From NCBI GenBank assembly GCA_051453625.1, contig JBOZIK010000001.1:249826380-249872000 (forward strand): DNA of 45,621 bases. The letters run 5' to 3'. Positions 9,771 to 22,275 of this stretch are shown piece by piece (position 1 is the stretch's first letter; every line of letters begins with the position of its first letter). Origin of the DNA: Welwitschia mirabilis. Its lineage: Eukaryota > Gnetophyta > Gnetopsida > Welwitschiales. Position numbers and translations under genes: made by a program. The notes beneath the pieces are model-generated. The model was not told where the DNA came from. It saw only the letters and a list, made by a program, of their open reading frames with translations, and searched no databases.

Positions 9771-12700
9771 TATAGTATAGATATCACATTTATCAAGAAT
9801 ATAAATGAGTAAATAAGATGAAAAATGAAAAATATATTACTATATTTTCTTGAAACTTGCAATTTATTATTTTTATCATGTGATTTTAATTTCCCACATA
9901 ATGGAATTATGTGATTTTAAATGTTTGAATATATTTTCTCATAAAATCATTAAACATAATTTTTATCTCTTTCATGGTAACTTATAAATTTTATAAACTA
10001 ATGTTAATTTTAAAATGACATGTTATTTGATAAAGAACTTAAATAAGAATAATTATTCAATTGCCTAAAAGATTAACATACTTATTATTCAAGTAAATAA
10101 AGTTTAAAAAATATGGGATATGATACATTCATGTCATATCAGTTGCAACAAGAAATTTAAGGAGTTTTAACTAAAGGTTTTAACAATTATGGACTATGAT
10201 GTAAGTTTGTAATGATATATTTGAGTAAAGATTTAATCATGCTTTTCTGTCTTGTCAAAATAGTGGATATTATGTTTGGATGTCTACATTAGGACACATT
10301 TCTATTTCTTAGGAACCTAATGAGATGCATTAGTACTATATTCTATATAGAAATTATTAAGTCTGCAAGATGTACACTCTCAAACTAGTGTTTTGAATCT
10401 GCACTTATGTTTAAGGATCCTAAAATTAACACCATGAAGAATTGTTACTCTAGTAAGGTATTATTTAAAAAGGAGAGAACCCTACTACAAAATTACATTT
10501 TCTTTTGGTTTCTCTAGCAAACGTTGGATGTAGTTAGATGGTAAATGATTAGAAAATTTTCAATATTACATAAAATCAAAAGGATCTTTCATTTCTAAAT
10601 GTGCATAAAATATCAACAACACTAATAACCTTATAATTTTAAATGTCATCATGAGTTCAATCATTATTCTTATAAGTGCATTTTACCATTTTTTGTAAAT
10701 TATTACATCTACAACATTACATTATCTATTTATCTCACAAAGGGTTTAGGATTTTGTTTATTGTTTTTTTTCCTTTTTATCCATTAATTATTAATATCAT
10801 TTTAAAATAATGTTTCTACATTTTTCATATTAGAGGACTCTAATAGTTCTTGTTCTTATACTTAAAAAAAAAAAAAAAAACCAAGAAGACACTATTTTTC
10901 CTTGATTTGACCATAGCTTATGCATAAAACTATTTTTCTATGGATACATCTAATCTATCTGAAGAACTAAACGTTTTCCTATGGTTTCCTGATATAATAT
11001 ATAAAAATTATTTTTTTCCCCATTCTGGTTTGCATTTCTATTTCTCATGATGAGTAGTCAACTTATAATCATGAATATAAATGAGTAAATAAAGAGATTA
11101 ATCTAATTAATCATTTTTTTTCCTTGAGTAATGTTTATGTGTAAATCATTTTTTAATTCATTGAGATAATTATCATACAAAGAGATTAATCTAATTAATA
11201 AAGAAAGCATAAAAAAATCATCATACAAACATCAAACATATTACAAGTTTATAAAGTACTAAGAGCACCATAGGATGGGTTAAATTATTAGACAATTCTA
11301 GAAAATGCATATTTAGAAATACTTTTAGAGTAGAATTTTACCTAGTAAATGTATCTACATAGTCAAAAATATTTATGAGAAGACAAGGAATTAAATGTTA
11401 AGCTCTTATACCCCAAGAACAAAAATAACTTTCATAGATTGAGCATCTTTTTTAGTCAAATCTTAACCTTAGGTTCTAAAATAAGCCCTTAGTACAAAAC
11501 TTTTAAGATCATATTAGGGTTAATAATTTGATTACTTTATAAGATTAAAAAAAAATTACCCTTGACAACACCACTTACATCATAGTATCATACATCCTTA
11601 ACATAGTTGTATTTCAGTCATTCATTAATTAAGGGGGGAAAATATAGAAATGAAACAAGAAGATAGTATCAAGCTATAATGGTATTAATATTGATCATTG
11701 TGATAAGTTAATATGAATGAATAATATTGATTATGAACTTGATTTAGTATAGAGGGTATTCTAGGTAGAGAAGAACTTAACATAAGAAAAGTTTAATATT
11801 TGGGAATAAATAATCATATATATATTATTGAACACATTATAAATTATCCTTATTTTCTTTCTTCCTTGTTTACATAACCCATGAAGTATTTCAAGCTAAG
11901 TTAGTACAGTTTAGTTATTAATTTTTTCAATTTAATTTGATTTATGAATTTTTCTCGTAAAAGCTAATTTTACAAATTTCATATGACTTTGTCAATTTTT
12001 TAGTAGCATAAAAAAGAATACATCAAATACTAAGTGTGATATTTAAGGGAAAAAAATTAATTTCAATTACTATTCATGATAATCTTTATGGTTCTTAAAT
12101 CTCATCTTTATGTTCTTGGATCATATTCTTATGTTAAGTAGACTGAGCTTATGTTTGATATCAATTACTATACCAAAAAATAGCATAAACTTTTAAGTTT
12201 AAAACCCTAATTCTAACTATAATTTTCAATATATAAAAGGGCCATAATATCTCACCTTTAGGGTCTTTATTGGTTTTAAATGTATTATGTTTCATTGTTA
12301 TTTTTATAAAACATTATAAGATCCCATATCATTCAAATCTTTTAAGATACTTCCTTTGGAATGACCTAGTCATTTAAGGATAGCATGACATTTTCTTATA
12401 GTAATTTTTATCTTGGTTTAATGTATATTTGTTTCATTTCAAGAGATAAAATCTATTTTTCATTCTCAATTTAATTTCTTCATATTAACTATGTATATTT
12501 TCATACTTGCTGGCTTGAGTAATATTAATTCTCAATAAAATATATTTTTATTATTTTAAGAAAAATTATAGAGTAATATTGATTCTCTTTTTATAATTAT
12601 TTGGTATTATTTGGAATTAAAAATCCTCCTTTACATGTTTATGAATTAAGATAGAAGAGCTAACAAGATCTAATGTCTTTATCAAATCTTCAACTTCATT

Positions 12701-14990
12701 GAATACATATTTATTTTCATTAAAGATTTGTGCTATTATGGAGATGTTCATAAAGGTTCTTCTAGTTATGGCTTCTTTATAACTAATGATATTGATTAAC
12801 AAAACATTTCTACTTGATTCCCTTGTTATATTTAATCATTCTATGATAATTACAAAAGTGATTTATACAAAAAGAAAAAATTCTATTTTATGTTATTTTA
12901 TTTATCCTTTATATAGAATAACATGAGTACTATACTACAAATGAAAGTGTAATATTAGTTAATAATAGTTGAGTTTGATAATACAAGATTTATATTCCTA
13001 TAAGAATCTTGCATATTATCATACATTAATGACAGATACAAGTATATTAAAATTTCACCATAAACATTTTACATAATTTTAAAGATTTTTTTAATATACC
13101 TTGAAATTTTCTTTGCATTTCATAAATTTTATAACTTCACATTATCCCATGCCATAATTAATACAAAATAAAAATATATATCTTTATATGTACTCATACA
13201 TTTAACATTATATCATCTAGCACTACAAATATTATAAGGTAGTATAATCACCATTAAATATAAACTTGATAATGAATTATAGATCATATAATTATATCAC
13301 ATATAAATTAATATATAAAAAATCAATCATACATAAAACATTAATTTTAGATTGAGCTAACACATTCAAAATAACTGAATAATGGATGAAACTATAAGAG
13401 ATACAACTTCCTCTTAGTTATATTTCATTTAAAATCATGTAGCTAATTGTAAAAGTAATATGTATCATATAGTAATATTATTCTAAATGAACATCATGAT
13501 TTAATATATATGATCATATGAAAAAATGAATATTTATAAGTTATGATACCTAATAAATGTTATACTTACTAATATACATAACATCACCAACACACCTCTT
13601 TTCTAATTTTTATCTTTCTTGATGTCATTATTAGCTAAGAGCATAGTTTATCATTTATTTAAAATTAGGAAACTTATGAAAATTAGTAGTATAAGAATTC
13701 TAATATCATAGTTTAAATCTTAAATTATTAGAATAGAAATTTTATAAGGTCTAATAACTTGTTCTAAGTTGGCCTAAGAAATGTTCTCAATTCCTGATAT
13801 AAGTTTATTAAAAAAAGAAATGTGTGTAGATTTCATTTATTTCTCTATTATCACCATTATGGAATAATGTTCTTTTTTATTCTTAAATAATACTATGATA
13901 ACTTTCATGTTCATGATATTTTATTTGTACATTAGAATATCATGAGAAAAAAGAAGCCATATAGGATTCTAGTATTCTAGTTTAACTAATTAACATATTA
14001 AAAATTTAGCACCATATGCTTTAATATTTTTACTTATTTCAATATGTAAATTATTGGTTTCAATTTCTTAGTATATCTTTTGTTAATTAGGATACCAACT
14101 ATAGATGGATGATTAAATTTAGACTTTAATATTTTCTTTAATTTATCCACCTTACAAACAACATGTATCTTTATAATATAAATAATATCATATTATCTTA
14201 CATTATAATTTAATTAATCTTTTCATTATATAATTTATTATTTATTATTTAATACTATTTATATTTATATTTGTCTTTTATAATGGAACTTTAAATTAAT
14301 ATTAAGTCAATGTATGTTCTTTAGGTTTCTCCTATAACTAAGATCATATATCATTTAGTTTTTTACCCCTTGTGATATTGGATTTTAAAAGAAAATTCAT
14401 AAAGAAACTATAAACAACTTCTTTGTCTAATCTTTAGTTTATATGAAGTAAAAATATGTTAGAAACTTTAATTATTAGCTTATACTTAAAGTGTTGCATG
14501 ATATAAATATTGATGGCATATTTCAAGAGCAAACATTAATACTATAAGCTATAAATTATGAATAGGATAATTTTGTTTAAGTACTTTTAATTATTAAGAT
14601 AAATAATATATAACTCATCCTATTTATTCAAGGATACATTTTAATACATGTTTTGATGTAATCTTGTATATAATATACCATTTTATCTCACTTACAATTA
14701 CCAAAAGGATCATTATTTAATAATTATTTTAACTTATTAGATGAATATTCACATGTTTTAATTCATTCATATGATTTATTTGCCTTTGTAAAAGTCATCA
14801 AAAAACCAATAACTAATTTAAAATTAAAATTAAAATATATATTTCATCATTGAATGCCTTTAAAAATTAGACTTCTATTATATTTATAGGAGTAGATTAT
14901 TTTTCAATTACCTTAGAATGTTTTAAATATAAATTTACTTCATCTTCTAGAATTATGTTTCTTTATAAAGTAAATACTCTCCTTCAAATT
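9771..14990. other. AT-rich DNA, no gene seen
   Basis: About 5.2 kb without a recognisable domain or long ORF. Small features are a run of 17 A (10864-10880), a 21-bp direct repeat aaagagattaatctaattaa at 11091 and 11179, and a shared word atataaatgagtaaata at about 9801 and 11075. A 61-codon minus ORF at 12617-12802 has no recognisable motif. This is probably very old repeat DNA. Confidence 0.55.
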
Positions 14991-14994
14991 TGGT

Positions 14995-16440
14995 TGGCAA
15001 TGGGGATCATTCCAACACATGAACTAGCAAATATAAACCTCTTAAAGGATGCCTAGCCCTTTGGAATAAAGTGCAAGCCCTAGATGGGAAGCTTTATTGT
15101 ACAAATTGAAGACAGAGCTTGAGGCTAATATCACTCCATTTTAAACAAGGTAGAGAGGCCACACAACCATCTTTGAAAGAATCCTAATTAAAGTCATAAA
15201 ATAATTACTTACCTACTTACTAGAAATTCCTATGGGAGTGGAGAGGATTCCTATCAATTACCAATTCTCAAAAGGCATATCTAAGATGTCAAGTGAGCAT
15301 ATAAGTAGAAAAGAAATTCCACCCCCATTGGATTTAGGTGTAGAATTAATAGGTAGATACTTCATTCAATTAGGATGCTTTTTGAAGATTTTAGGTATGC
15401 ATTTCATCTTTCTCAAAACCTTTGACATAGAACACCAAGTTAATTTTACTTACTTCCTCCTATAGACACTTGAAAAAAAGGATATAACCAAGCAGGTAGG
15501 CCTTATTATGTCTTATAGAGAGCTATGTAGGATCTAAGGGCAAAAGCGGACCTCTCCCTTTTCTCCTGACAAAGGAAATTAGCGGAGGTCTAATAGATAA
15601 GGAGAAAAAAGAATAAAACATATAACAATAATAATAATCCTTAAAATAAGTGGGAAGATGAGCTAATAGGTTTTAAGACTTAGAGAGGGGAAACTTTGCC
15701 CCCATTCCAAGAATCTTAAGAATAAGGAGTTCCGATTTTGACCCCTAATGTAGCACAAGAAGAGCATTCAAAATCTATACATGAGTAGGAGGAAAATCCT
15801 AACATATCATACAAAGAGAAGTAGATATGACCTCAGTAAAACCAAGAGGAAATCCCATAGAAGGAGGATGATAGCCTAAAATCTAGTAAGGATACAAAAT
15901 CTCAAGATCATTCAAACTCCATTTCAGATGAAGGAAGTCAAGAAGCTCATGAAGATATTGATATGAATCATGCAAGGAAATAAACATTACTTACTATAAT
16001 TCACTAGATGAAAAGGTATCCCTTCTTAATCCTTAGCATCTCACACAGATTTGAGACTTCACCCTAACAAAAGCCATGTAGGAGAAAAGGACTTTAAAGA
16101 GATGAATACAACATTTGAGGTTTTTGTGAATGAATTAAAATAGTTCCTGGTATAGCATAATAATAGCCACTTATTCCCCACCTGTAAGGGATATTAACTA
16201 GTTATTTTATCATAGCTCATAATGATCTTTCTAGTCTGTTTTTCTTTTACATTATTTCTAAGGGTCATATAATTTTTGGTCTAGGTTTTTTTATAAACAT
16301 GTCTTGTTCTATTTCTTGAGTTTATGTGATTAATTATAAGGTTGATTTATGGTAGTTGGGTTTGCTTATAATTCCTATCATAGGGGCTCTTTCACACCCA
16401 TCATATAACTACTAATTTTTTTCTAACATAGTGTCTTTTA
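14995..16440 (+). other. Unassigned formerly coding-looking island
   Basis: Base composition becomes more balanced from about 14995. Several + frames stay open for 40-77 codons, the best at 15232-15465 (starts MGVERIPINYQFSKGISKM; a Pro-rich EIPPPLDLGVELIG stretch follows). Further basic and Lys/Glu-rich pieces reach about 16100. The island ends in TTTTAGGGGGGGAAA (16436-16449), which resembles the polypurine tract before a 3' LTR. No RT, integrase, protease or zinc-knuckle motif was recognised. It may be a worn retroelement reading frame; family unknown. Confidence 0.35.
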
Positions 16441-16449
16441 GGGGGGGAA
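16436..16449 (+). other. Polypurine-tract-like G run
   Basis: Seven consecutive G residues followed by AAA stand out in strongly AT-rich surroundings. Tracts like this prime plus-strand synthesis just before a 3' LTR. No + strand LTR could be recognised immediately after it, so the role is only a suggestion. Confidence 0.3.
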
Positions 16450-16615
16450 ATCGTATTTATTTATCATGATTATATTCATAGTATCAAAGTATCATTATTA
16501 TTTTTTTAAAAAATAATATTAAAGAATCTTAAATAGATACATTAAAATGAGCTAAGAATCCTTTTTCTATCCTCTTAAGTTAGAATTTTAACTCTTTCAT
16601 TCTTAGAGAAATCAT

Positions 16616-17873
16616 TATTCATGGTGAAATCTAGCTACATTTTTATCTATTGTTAATATATGGTAATAAGAAATATCATCCTAGGAATAATAATAGTATT
16701 TGACCAAACCCAAATTTTACTAATAAGCTTAAGACTTCCATTTATCATATAGTTTTGATGTCCTTCTTTCATAAGAATAGATGTGATAAACTATTAATTA
16801 GAGAAAGCATAATGAAATTGGCTATGAGTAATTGAAAGGCATAAGAGAATTGGAAATGCTACATAGCAAATTTAAGAAATGTCTAAGTCTTTAATCAAAT
16901 TCATGTATCTTTTTTTCTAGATTAATCATAGTTACATAATTAGATTCAACATAAATTTAAGGCTCATGGAGTTCTAGCTTAAGCACATAATGGAATAATC
17001 TCATTTACTATAGATATGAGGGTAATGTTTCCAAGCCATCTAGCATTTCTAGAAATACTATTATAAGCATGAAAAGTGGTTGTCTACTAAGATCTAAATA
17101 AAGATTTAGGTTATGCAATCTATGATAAAAAGATAAAATCATCACAAAATCTTAAAGTAATAACATGCCTTATCCAGTCTGAAGAATAACAAGTATGAAG
17201 TAAATTGCAACTTGATATCAAATTAATGCACCAAGAAAATAATATGCAACACATTATTATTAGATAAGTAAAATAATACAATCAATGAAAAGCATTCATG
17301 CTAATCTAAGAAGTATCCTAATAATTTAAAAGCTACCCCATCTCTAATGAGAGGAGTAGAAAGCACACATCATAAAGATCCAATAATTTCTTGTATAATA
17401 TGATGAATGATGTCTTTAAGTGAAGTAAAGCAGGATACTTATTAGCCAGATTACAATTTCTAATTAGGTTTTCTAAGGCTTATTGAGGTCATTCTTTAAA
17501 ATTCCCTAAGCTTATGGTGTCATCCTTTAGTCATGAGACTAATTTAAGGGGTTTTTCTTATAAAGTATTCTTTTTCTTCAACTTCTTTTAAAATTCCAAA
17601 AATGAATTACTTATACCAACAAGTTTTTGGAATGTAATTATGAATCCATTCTATAAATAGTAATACTAGTGCCACCACTAATGGTACTTAAAACACCTCC
17701 ATCCTTTGCCATAATACTCTAGAAGATGAAAATATCTTATAAAACCAAAGTGTTAAAGACAAATTATTAGTAAAGCTAGATTTCCATGGCCTTAAGCATA
17801 ATAAATGCATAATAGAATGATAATAATTAGTTAAACATGCTAATAAGGCCTATATTTTATAATGTAAGTGTTA
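16616..17873 (-). mobile_element. Candidate 3' LTR of element D (minus strand)
   Basis: About 1.26 kb matches 26741-27979 in the same direction over its whole length. Shared blocks include taagtctttaatcaaattcatgt, ggccttaagcataataaatgcat and tcatcctttagtca. The ends read TATTC and GTGTTA on the + strand, where the partner has TGTTC and GTGTCA, so the terminal TG/CA have decayed by G-to-A and C-to-T changes. No PBS follows on its left side, as expected for a 3' LTR. The TATA box found in the partner is lost here. No convincing target-site duplication was seen. Confidence 0.65.
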
Positions 17874-19210
17874 ATTTTTGTAGGTTATCATACCCCAATA
17901 AATGTTTTACTAGCCCCTTAGCAAAAATAATGTGTTGGAGATTAGTTAACATAGCAAAAATTATAAAGCAAATCAATCGAGTATGATAAAAAAATGATGA
18001 ATAAATTTCATCCATCCCAAACAGAGTTAAACTTTAACCTAAGATTAAAGTTTAAGAAAAAGAATAGAGCATAAAGTATAGATATTTAAAAGCAAATGCC
18101 AGTCACCCTAAGCAAAGTTAAACTTTATTCTTAAGGCTTAAACTATGTGAAAAATAAAGTGAAAAAGTAATGAGTAATAAACAATGCATATTATACTATA
18201 ATTAAAATGAGCTAAAATGAAAAAAATGCTAAAAATAAAATATGCAATGCATGATGACACTTAAAAAAAAGAAATGTCAACTAATGAAAAATAAAGACTA
18301 CTAATTCAAATGAATCTTTAAATTAAGAAATGAACAAGAGATTATATTATTAGTTTTTATCATTTTTTAACATAGATTTAGCTGTTGAAAGAACTAGAAA
18401 TAAAATGTGAAATGTATCAATTTAATGAAAATCAAATTTCATAGGTTAAGATGATGACAACAACTAGAAAAGGCAATAGATCTAGATTTGTTAGAAATTA
18501 TGTTTCAAGCATTTAGTTATAGAGTATTATAACTAATTTAAAATGTTAAAAATTATGTAGTAGCTTAGAATAAAAAATAGATTAACAAAAATAAGAATTC
18601 ATAATAATTTTATATTAAGTACAAAAGTCATTACAATAATTTAAAATATTATTATAATGCAACTATAAAAATTGAAAAAGAGGCAAGTGGAGAATGATGC
18701 AAAGCGAGAGAATTAGGACATGAGCTAGGAAAGAGATACTTCAAGAGAATAGATAGCTATTAATTTCAAATTTAAACTTAGCAATAATATGAATGTCTAA
18801 AGTTCCTATGAATATTCTACAAGCAAACAATGAATGCACATGAAGATAAATATATAATAGCATTAATGAGAGTAGAAAATAACATCATCAAATCATGGAT
18901 ACATAGACTAAATAAGGATGAGATGGACTATAATAACATAACATTTATCAAAAATATAAGTTCTTAGTACAGTTAGCCTAAAAAATCATGTGTTCTATAG
19001 AGATTGGGTAAAATTCGAATCATTAGATTACTAGATTTTTTTAATGATTGAGATTTCTCTTTGATGTAAACATGGAGAGAAGGATCAAATAATAGAAAAT
19101 ACAATGTATTTTGTAAAATCCACCTTTTAGTACCCAAACACAATAATGTTGCTCTATTACTCAAATATGATATCTAGAATTTATCATTTGAAAACTTAAA
19201 ACCCATTACT
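17874..19210. other. AT-rich DNA within element D, no gene seen
   Basis: No domain is readable. Two similar words (cagagttaaactttaac near 18021 and caaagttaaactttatt near 18105) form a weak direct repeat. The 63-codon minus ORF at 18973-19164 lies just downstream, in minus sense, of a Met-type PBS. It could be untranslated leader rather than a gene. Confidence 0.4.
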
Positions 19211-19226
19211 CTAGCTCTTATATCAA
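19211..19226 (-). other. Candidate primer-binding site, tRNA-iMet type
   Basis: On the minus strand TTGATATAAGAGCTAG matches the TTGGTATCAGAGC form of PBS used by many plant retrotransposons, with G-to-A and C-to-A changes. The bases to its right (minus-strand upstream) end ...ATATCACAACC, like an LTR terminus. An LTR would therefore extend from about 19230 toward about 20760 on the + coordinates, but no second copy is present to confirm it. Confidence 0.45.
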
Positions 19227-19659
19227 GGTTGTGATATTGATGTTTTCTAGGACATGCTTTTAAGCTAAAATGTAAAACCTAAGGTATAGAAAACATTTCA
19301 TGAAATGACAGTTTTACTCATAAGATTTAAGGCTAAATATACTTATGTTTATTGATTAGGACTTTACATTATCTAATTTAAGGTTAATATTTTATTAACT
19401 AAGTTCAAAGATGGCTAATTAAAATACCACAAAAGATTGAATTTAATATCTAAATAAGATTCAATAGATTTAGCCAAATGAATTTTAGTGATTTAATGGC
19501 ATAAAGTAATCGCTATGAAACTAAGCACAATTATATAGTAAGGGAAATGGCTTTATGAGTTGTAGAGTATAATGGGTGATTTATTTATATAATATTATAT
19601 ATATTTTTATTATAATTGCAAGCAATATCAAAGCCTAATTTATTATCATTGGTACTACC

Positions 19660-19835
19660 CATAGCAGTTCTTAGGTAATTATAAAAAGAAAGGGGGCATA
19701 TTATAACTCCGTACCCTTAACATAATTACTTTATGATTAAAAGTATTTTCACAAAAGGTTATTTGGAGGTTTCGAACACCTAACCTCCCACATTCCACCT
19801 CATGTGTGCTGCAATAGCTAATTAAGAGATGCTGG
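19660..19835 (-). mobile_element. Possible tRNA-derived SINE
   Basis: On the minus strand a Pol III B-box-like sequence, GGTGTTCGAAACC (about 19765-19777), lies about 45 bases after an A-box-like TAGCTATTGCAG (about 19808-19819). This spacing is typical of tRNA-derived SINEs. The body continues through a G-rich block (gggtacggagttataatatg). It is too diverged from a cloverleaf to be a tRNA gene. Only one copy is visible, so the assignment rests on the box motifs. Confidence 0.45.
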
Positions 19836-20825
19836 TAATTACGTTTGAAGAGAGAGAAAATAAAGTAATTGCAGTCAACAGCGTCGCTCTATAGTGGCCA
19901 TAATGTCTACCTTTCCCTGCACAATACCTATTATGAGAGGCATGATTAATAGTGAGTACTGAAATGCGACACGGAACGAAGAAAAGAAGAAGCACGTCTA
20001 ATGGAATAAAGACAAGAGGGAGGAATATTATGCTAGTAGAGGGAGACACATATTAAAAAGGAGATGTTGCAAAGAGATGAAACTCAGGATTGATAGAAAG
20101 GAGACACACAACCAAGGGAGATTTATAGCAGGAGGAAGACATATGCTACAAGGATGAGATGCAATAAAATGATTTACAGCAGGGGTGAGGGATGTGCCGG
20201 TGGACGAGAGGGATGTGCTGAAGATCAAGCACACTGTGCAAGAAGAGAGACATGCTGTAGGAGAAGAAACGCGCCCGATGCAAGAGGAAGGATTTGGAAA
20301 TTTATTCCATTTTGAAACGCAGTTTGATACTTGAGTGATTACAGAGGGCAGCGGATTTAGTGAATGGGTTGGTTTAATTCAATTTGCAAATGGAAAAAAG
20401 GACATCTGCCTTTCAAGAAATGCCTCAGAACTTGACAGTTTCATTAAGGAGGAGAGAAGAACAAACAGATAAGGTGATGAAGGTAAATGGGATGGAGTAT
20501 TTATGCAGGGAAGAGATGTTTGATCTTTATCACATCCGCATAAGAAAACGCATAGTGAAGAAGCCAGTCGTTTTAAACCAAGAACTCAATGCTAGGCCCG
20601 AAATCTACGGTTTAAGGTGAAATTCTGCACTTCAGTAGCACCGTAAGAGGAAGAAGACATCCAGAAGAACACAACATGAAGGGCGATTCAACTGGGACAA
20701 TGCACAGTGTGAGCGTGGCTCAAGGAATATTGGGCGTGGATTAAAGGATGTTATAATATGATCAGAAATAATCACGTACTTCTAACAGTGGAGGTTTAAT
20801 TAGGACTTAAACCATTTCTTTCATA
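19836..20825. other. GC-richer, purine-skewed island
   Basis: This stretch keeps CG dinucleotides (for example cgcgcccgatg near 20272 and gccggtggacgag near 20198) that are rare elsewhere. 20040-20300 is built of loose purine-rich repeats around gagacatgctgcagga-like words. Its minus strand is correspondingly pyrimidine-rich. ORFs at 20028-20234 (-) and 20384-20620 (+) show no domain and are probably chance products of lower stop density. It may be the U3 part of the LTR whose PBS lies at 19211, or a younger insertion. Confidence 0.4.
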
Positions 20826-20905
20826 GCTTGGCTTGTTGGTGTAACGGTGAACTAAGATTAAATGAAGATGGTGGGCAGTGTTCAATTCATGCCACGGGCA
20901 CCAAA
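20826..20905 (+). mobile_element. Possible SINE head (tRNA-like)
   Basis: TGGCTTGTTGGTGTAACGG resembles a Pol III A box, and TGTTCAATTC about 45 bases later resembles a B box (GGTTCGAATC with a CG-to-CA change). A GCCACGGGCACC block follows. No cloverleaf can be folded convincingly. It differs from the minus-strand candidate at 19660-19835, so it would be a separate family. Single copy in the window. Confidence 0.35.
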
Positions 20906-22018
20906 ACCATCCAAAAATTTATTAGAAATCTATTTTTATTAGACCCTTGATTAACATTTTTTGATTAACGTGCTTTACAACATTTAAGTTATTTAAATAG
21001 TAAACAATTACTAATACCCTTTGTATTATGATAGTAATTAAATAATTATTAACACTCTTTAACATATTTATTTAAGTTAGCATCTAAGTATTTACTAACA
21101 TCCTTCAAAGGATTTATTAAAGATAACGTTAAAAGAAATATAACAAGGGAAAGAAATTTACATACTCCAAAGCCTCTAATATAACTCTTGATGTTCCGAA
21201 TTAATTATTTAATTATAACATATTATTTCTTACATTATTATAATGTAGTAGTTGAACTTAGCTTACTAATCAAGTAATCCATAATGTCATTAACATTACA
21301 TTTATTGATGAAATTCCCAATTATTACTTATAATTTCACTATGAATTGTCAAGAATGATTGCAAGTGGTGCCTAAAATTAAATCGTCAAACTCATCAAAA
21401 TAATGGTTCAAGGAAATTACAATTGCTATTTTGCCATTCAATTCCATTTGAGATAGTATACACAACTAAAAATTCAAGATTTTCAATAAGGTTCTTCAAG
21501 TAAAGCATGAAAATATGTACTAAAACCATCACATTTTACTTACAAGAAAAATTTTAAGAAAAATATTCATCATTCAATGTAAAATGTATCTTCAAAGAAA
21601 ACCTCACATATTGCAAATCATACATAAAATAAAAGGAGTTTGTCTTTGATGACGATTAATAGGAGGCATATTGAATACTCATGAAATTTAGGTATGTAAC
21701 TCTAGGTAAATGAGATAATAATGATCACAAATCATTCAAAAGACTTTTCTTCCATATAGGGCCAATAATACTCCTCATTCTTATATCCATTTCAGCAATT
21801 AGACTCCAGATTTACCACCTATCATAAAAAGGTATGGGATGAGAGCTGTGAAAATCTCACAGCCCCCAGTATGGTCTAGGCAAGAATAGGTAGTTTGATA
21901 ATATTCTTCAAGGATTAAGATAAAAGAACAATTCAAATCTTCAAGAAATCCAAGATATAACACAGAAAATGACCTCAGGTTGTGAACGAGAATATCAAAT
22001 ATAATTAATATGTTAATC
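20906..22018. other. AT-rich DNA, no gene seen
   Basis: No domain was found. A short perfect hairpin, GCTGTGA/TCACAGC around AAATC, lies at 21845-21863 inside a 73-codon minus ORF without recognisable motifs. Confidence 0.4.
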
Positions 22019-22275
22019 ACTACACTACCTCGTTCGGCGATCTATGAAGCCCACTACCTCATTTGATGATGTATGATTCTCATATAATATTTAACTTTAC
22101 TACCTCATTTGGTGATCTGTGAAGCCCACTGCCTCATTCAGTGATCTGTGGTACTCATAATATATATATATATATATCTCAACAATTTGTGAAGCCCACT
22201 GCCTCATTCGGTGACTCTTCAGTGCCTCATTCGGTAATATGTGAAGTCCATTGCCTCATTTGGCGATTTGTGAGA
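22019..22275 (+). repeat. Degenerate 29-bp tandem array
   Basis: About seven or eight units follow the pattern CACTGCCTCATTCGGTGATC then TGTGAAGCC. The least decayed unit is near 22020 (ACCTCGTTCGGCGATC), which still has its CG sites. Two units are interrupted, one by an (AT)n run at about 22160-22178. The array probably sits in the U3 or leader of an unidentified LTR element. Confidence 0.75.

Noticed and set aside
10864-10880. Run of 17 A as a retroposon tail
   Set aside because: No LINE or SINE body precedes it and no target duplication was seen. It is a simple A run in AT-rich DNA.
12617-12802. A 61-codon minus ORF with charged residues
   Set aside because: The open frame is short, no motif is recognisable, and there is no supporting context in 5 kb of featureless AT-rich DNA.
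20384-20620. A 78-codon basic + ORF
   Set aside because: No motif, no neighbouring exon, and it lies in a purine-rich GC-richer island where stops are scarce.
20826-20905. A tRNA gene
   Set aside because: A-box-like and B-box-like sequences exist, but no acceptor or anticodon stem can be paired. A SINE head fits better.
21845-21863. Short perfect hairpin GCTGTGA/TCACAGC as a terminator or small RNA
   Set aside because: A 7-bp stem is expected by chance in 45 kb, and nothing around it supports a transcript.
22019-22275. A CRISPR array
   Set aside because: The 29-bp units are directly adjacent and degenerate, with no unique spacers of constant length, and the sequence is plant nuclear DNA.
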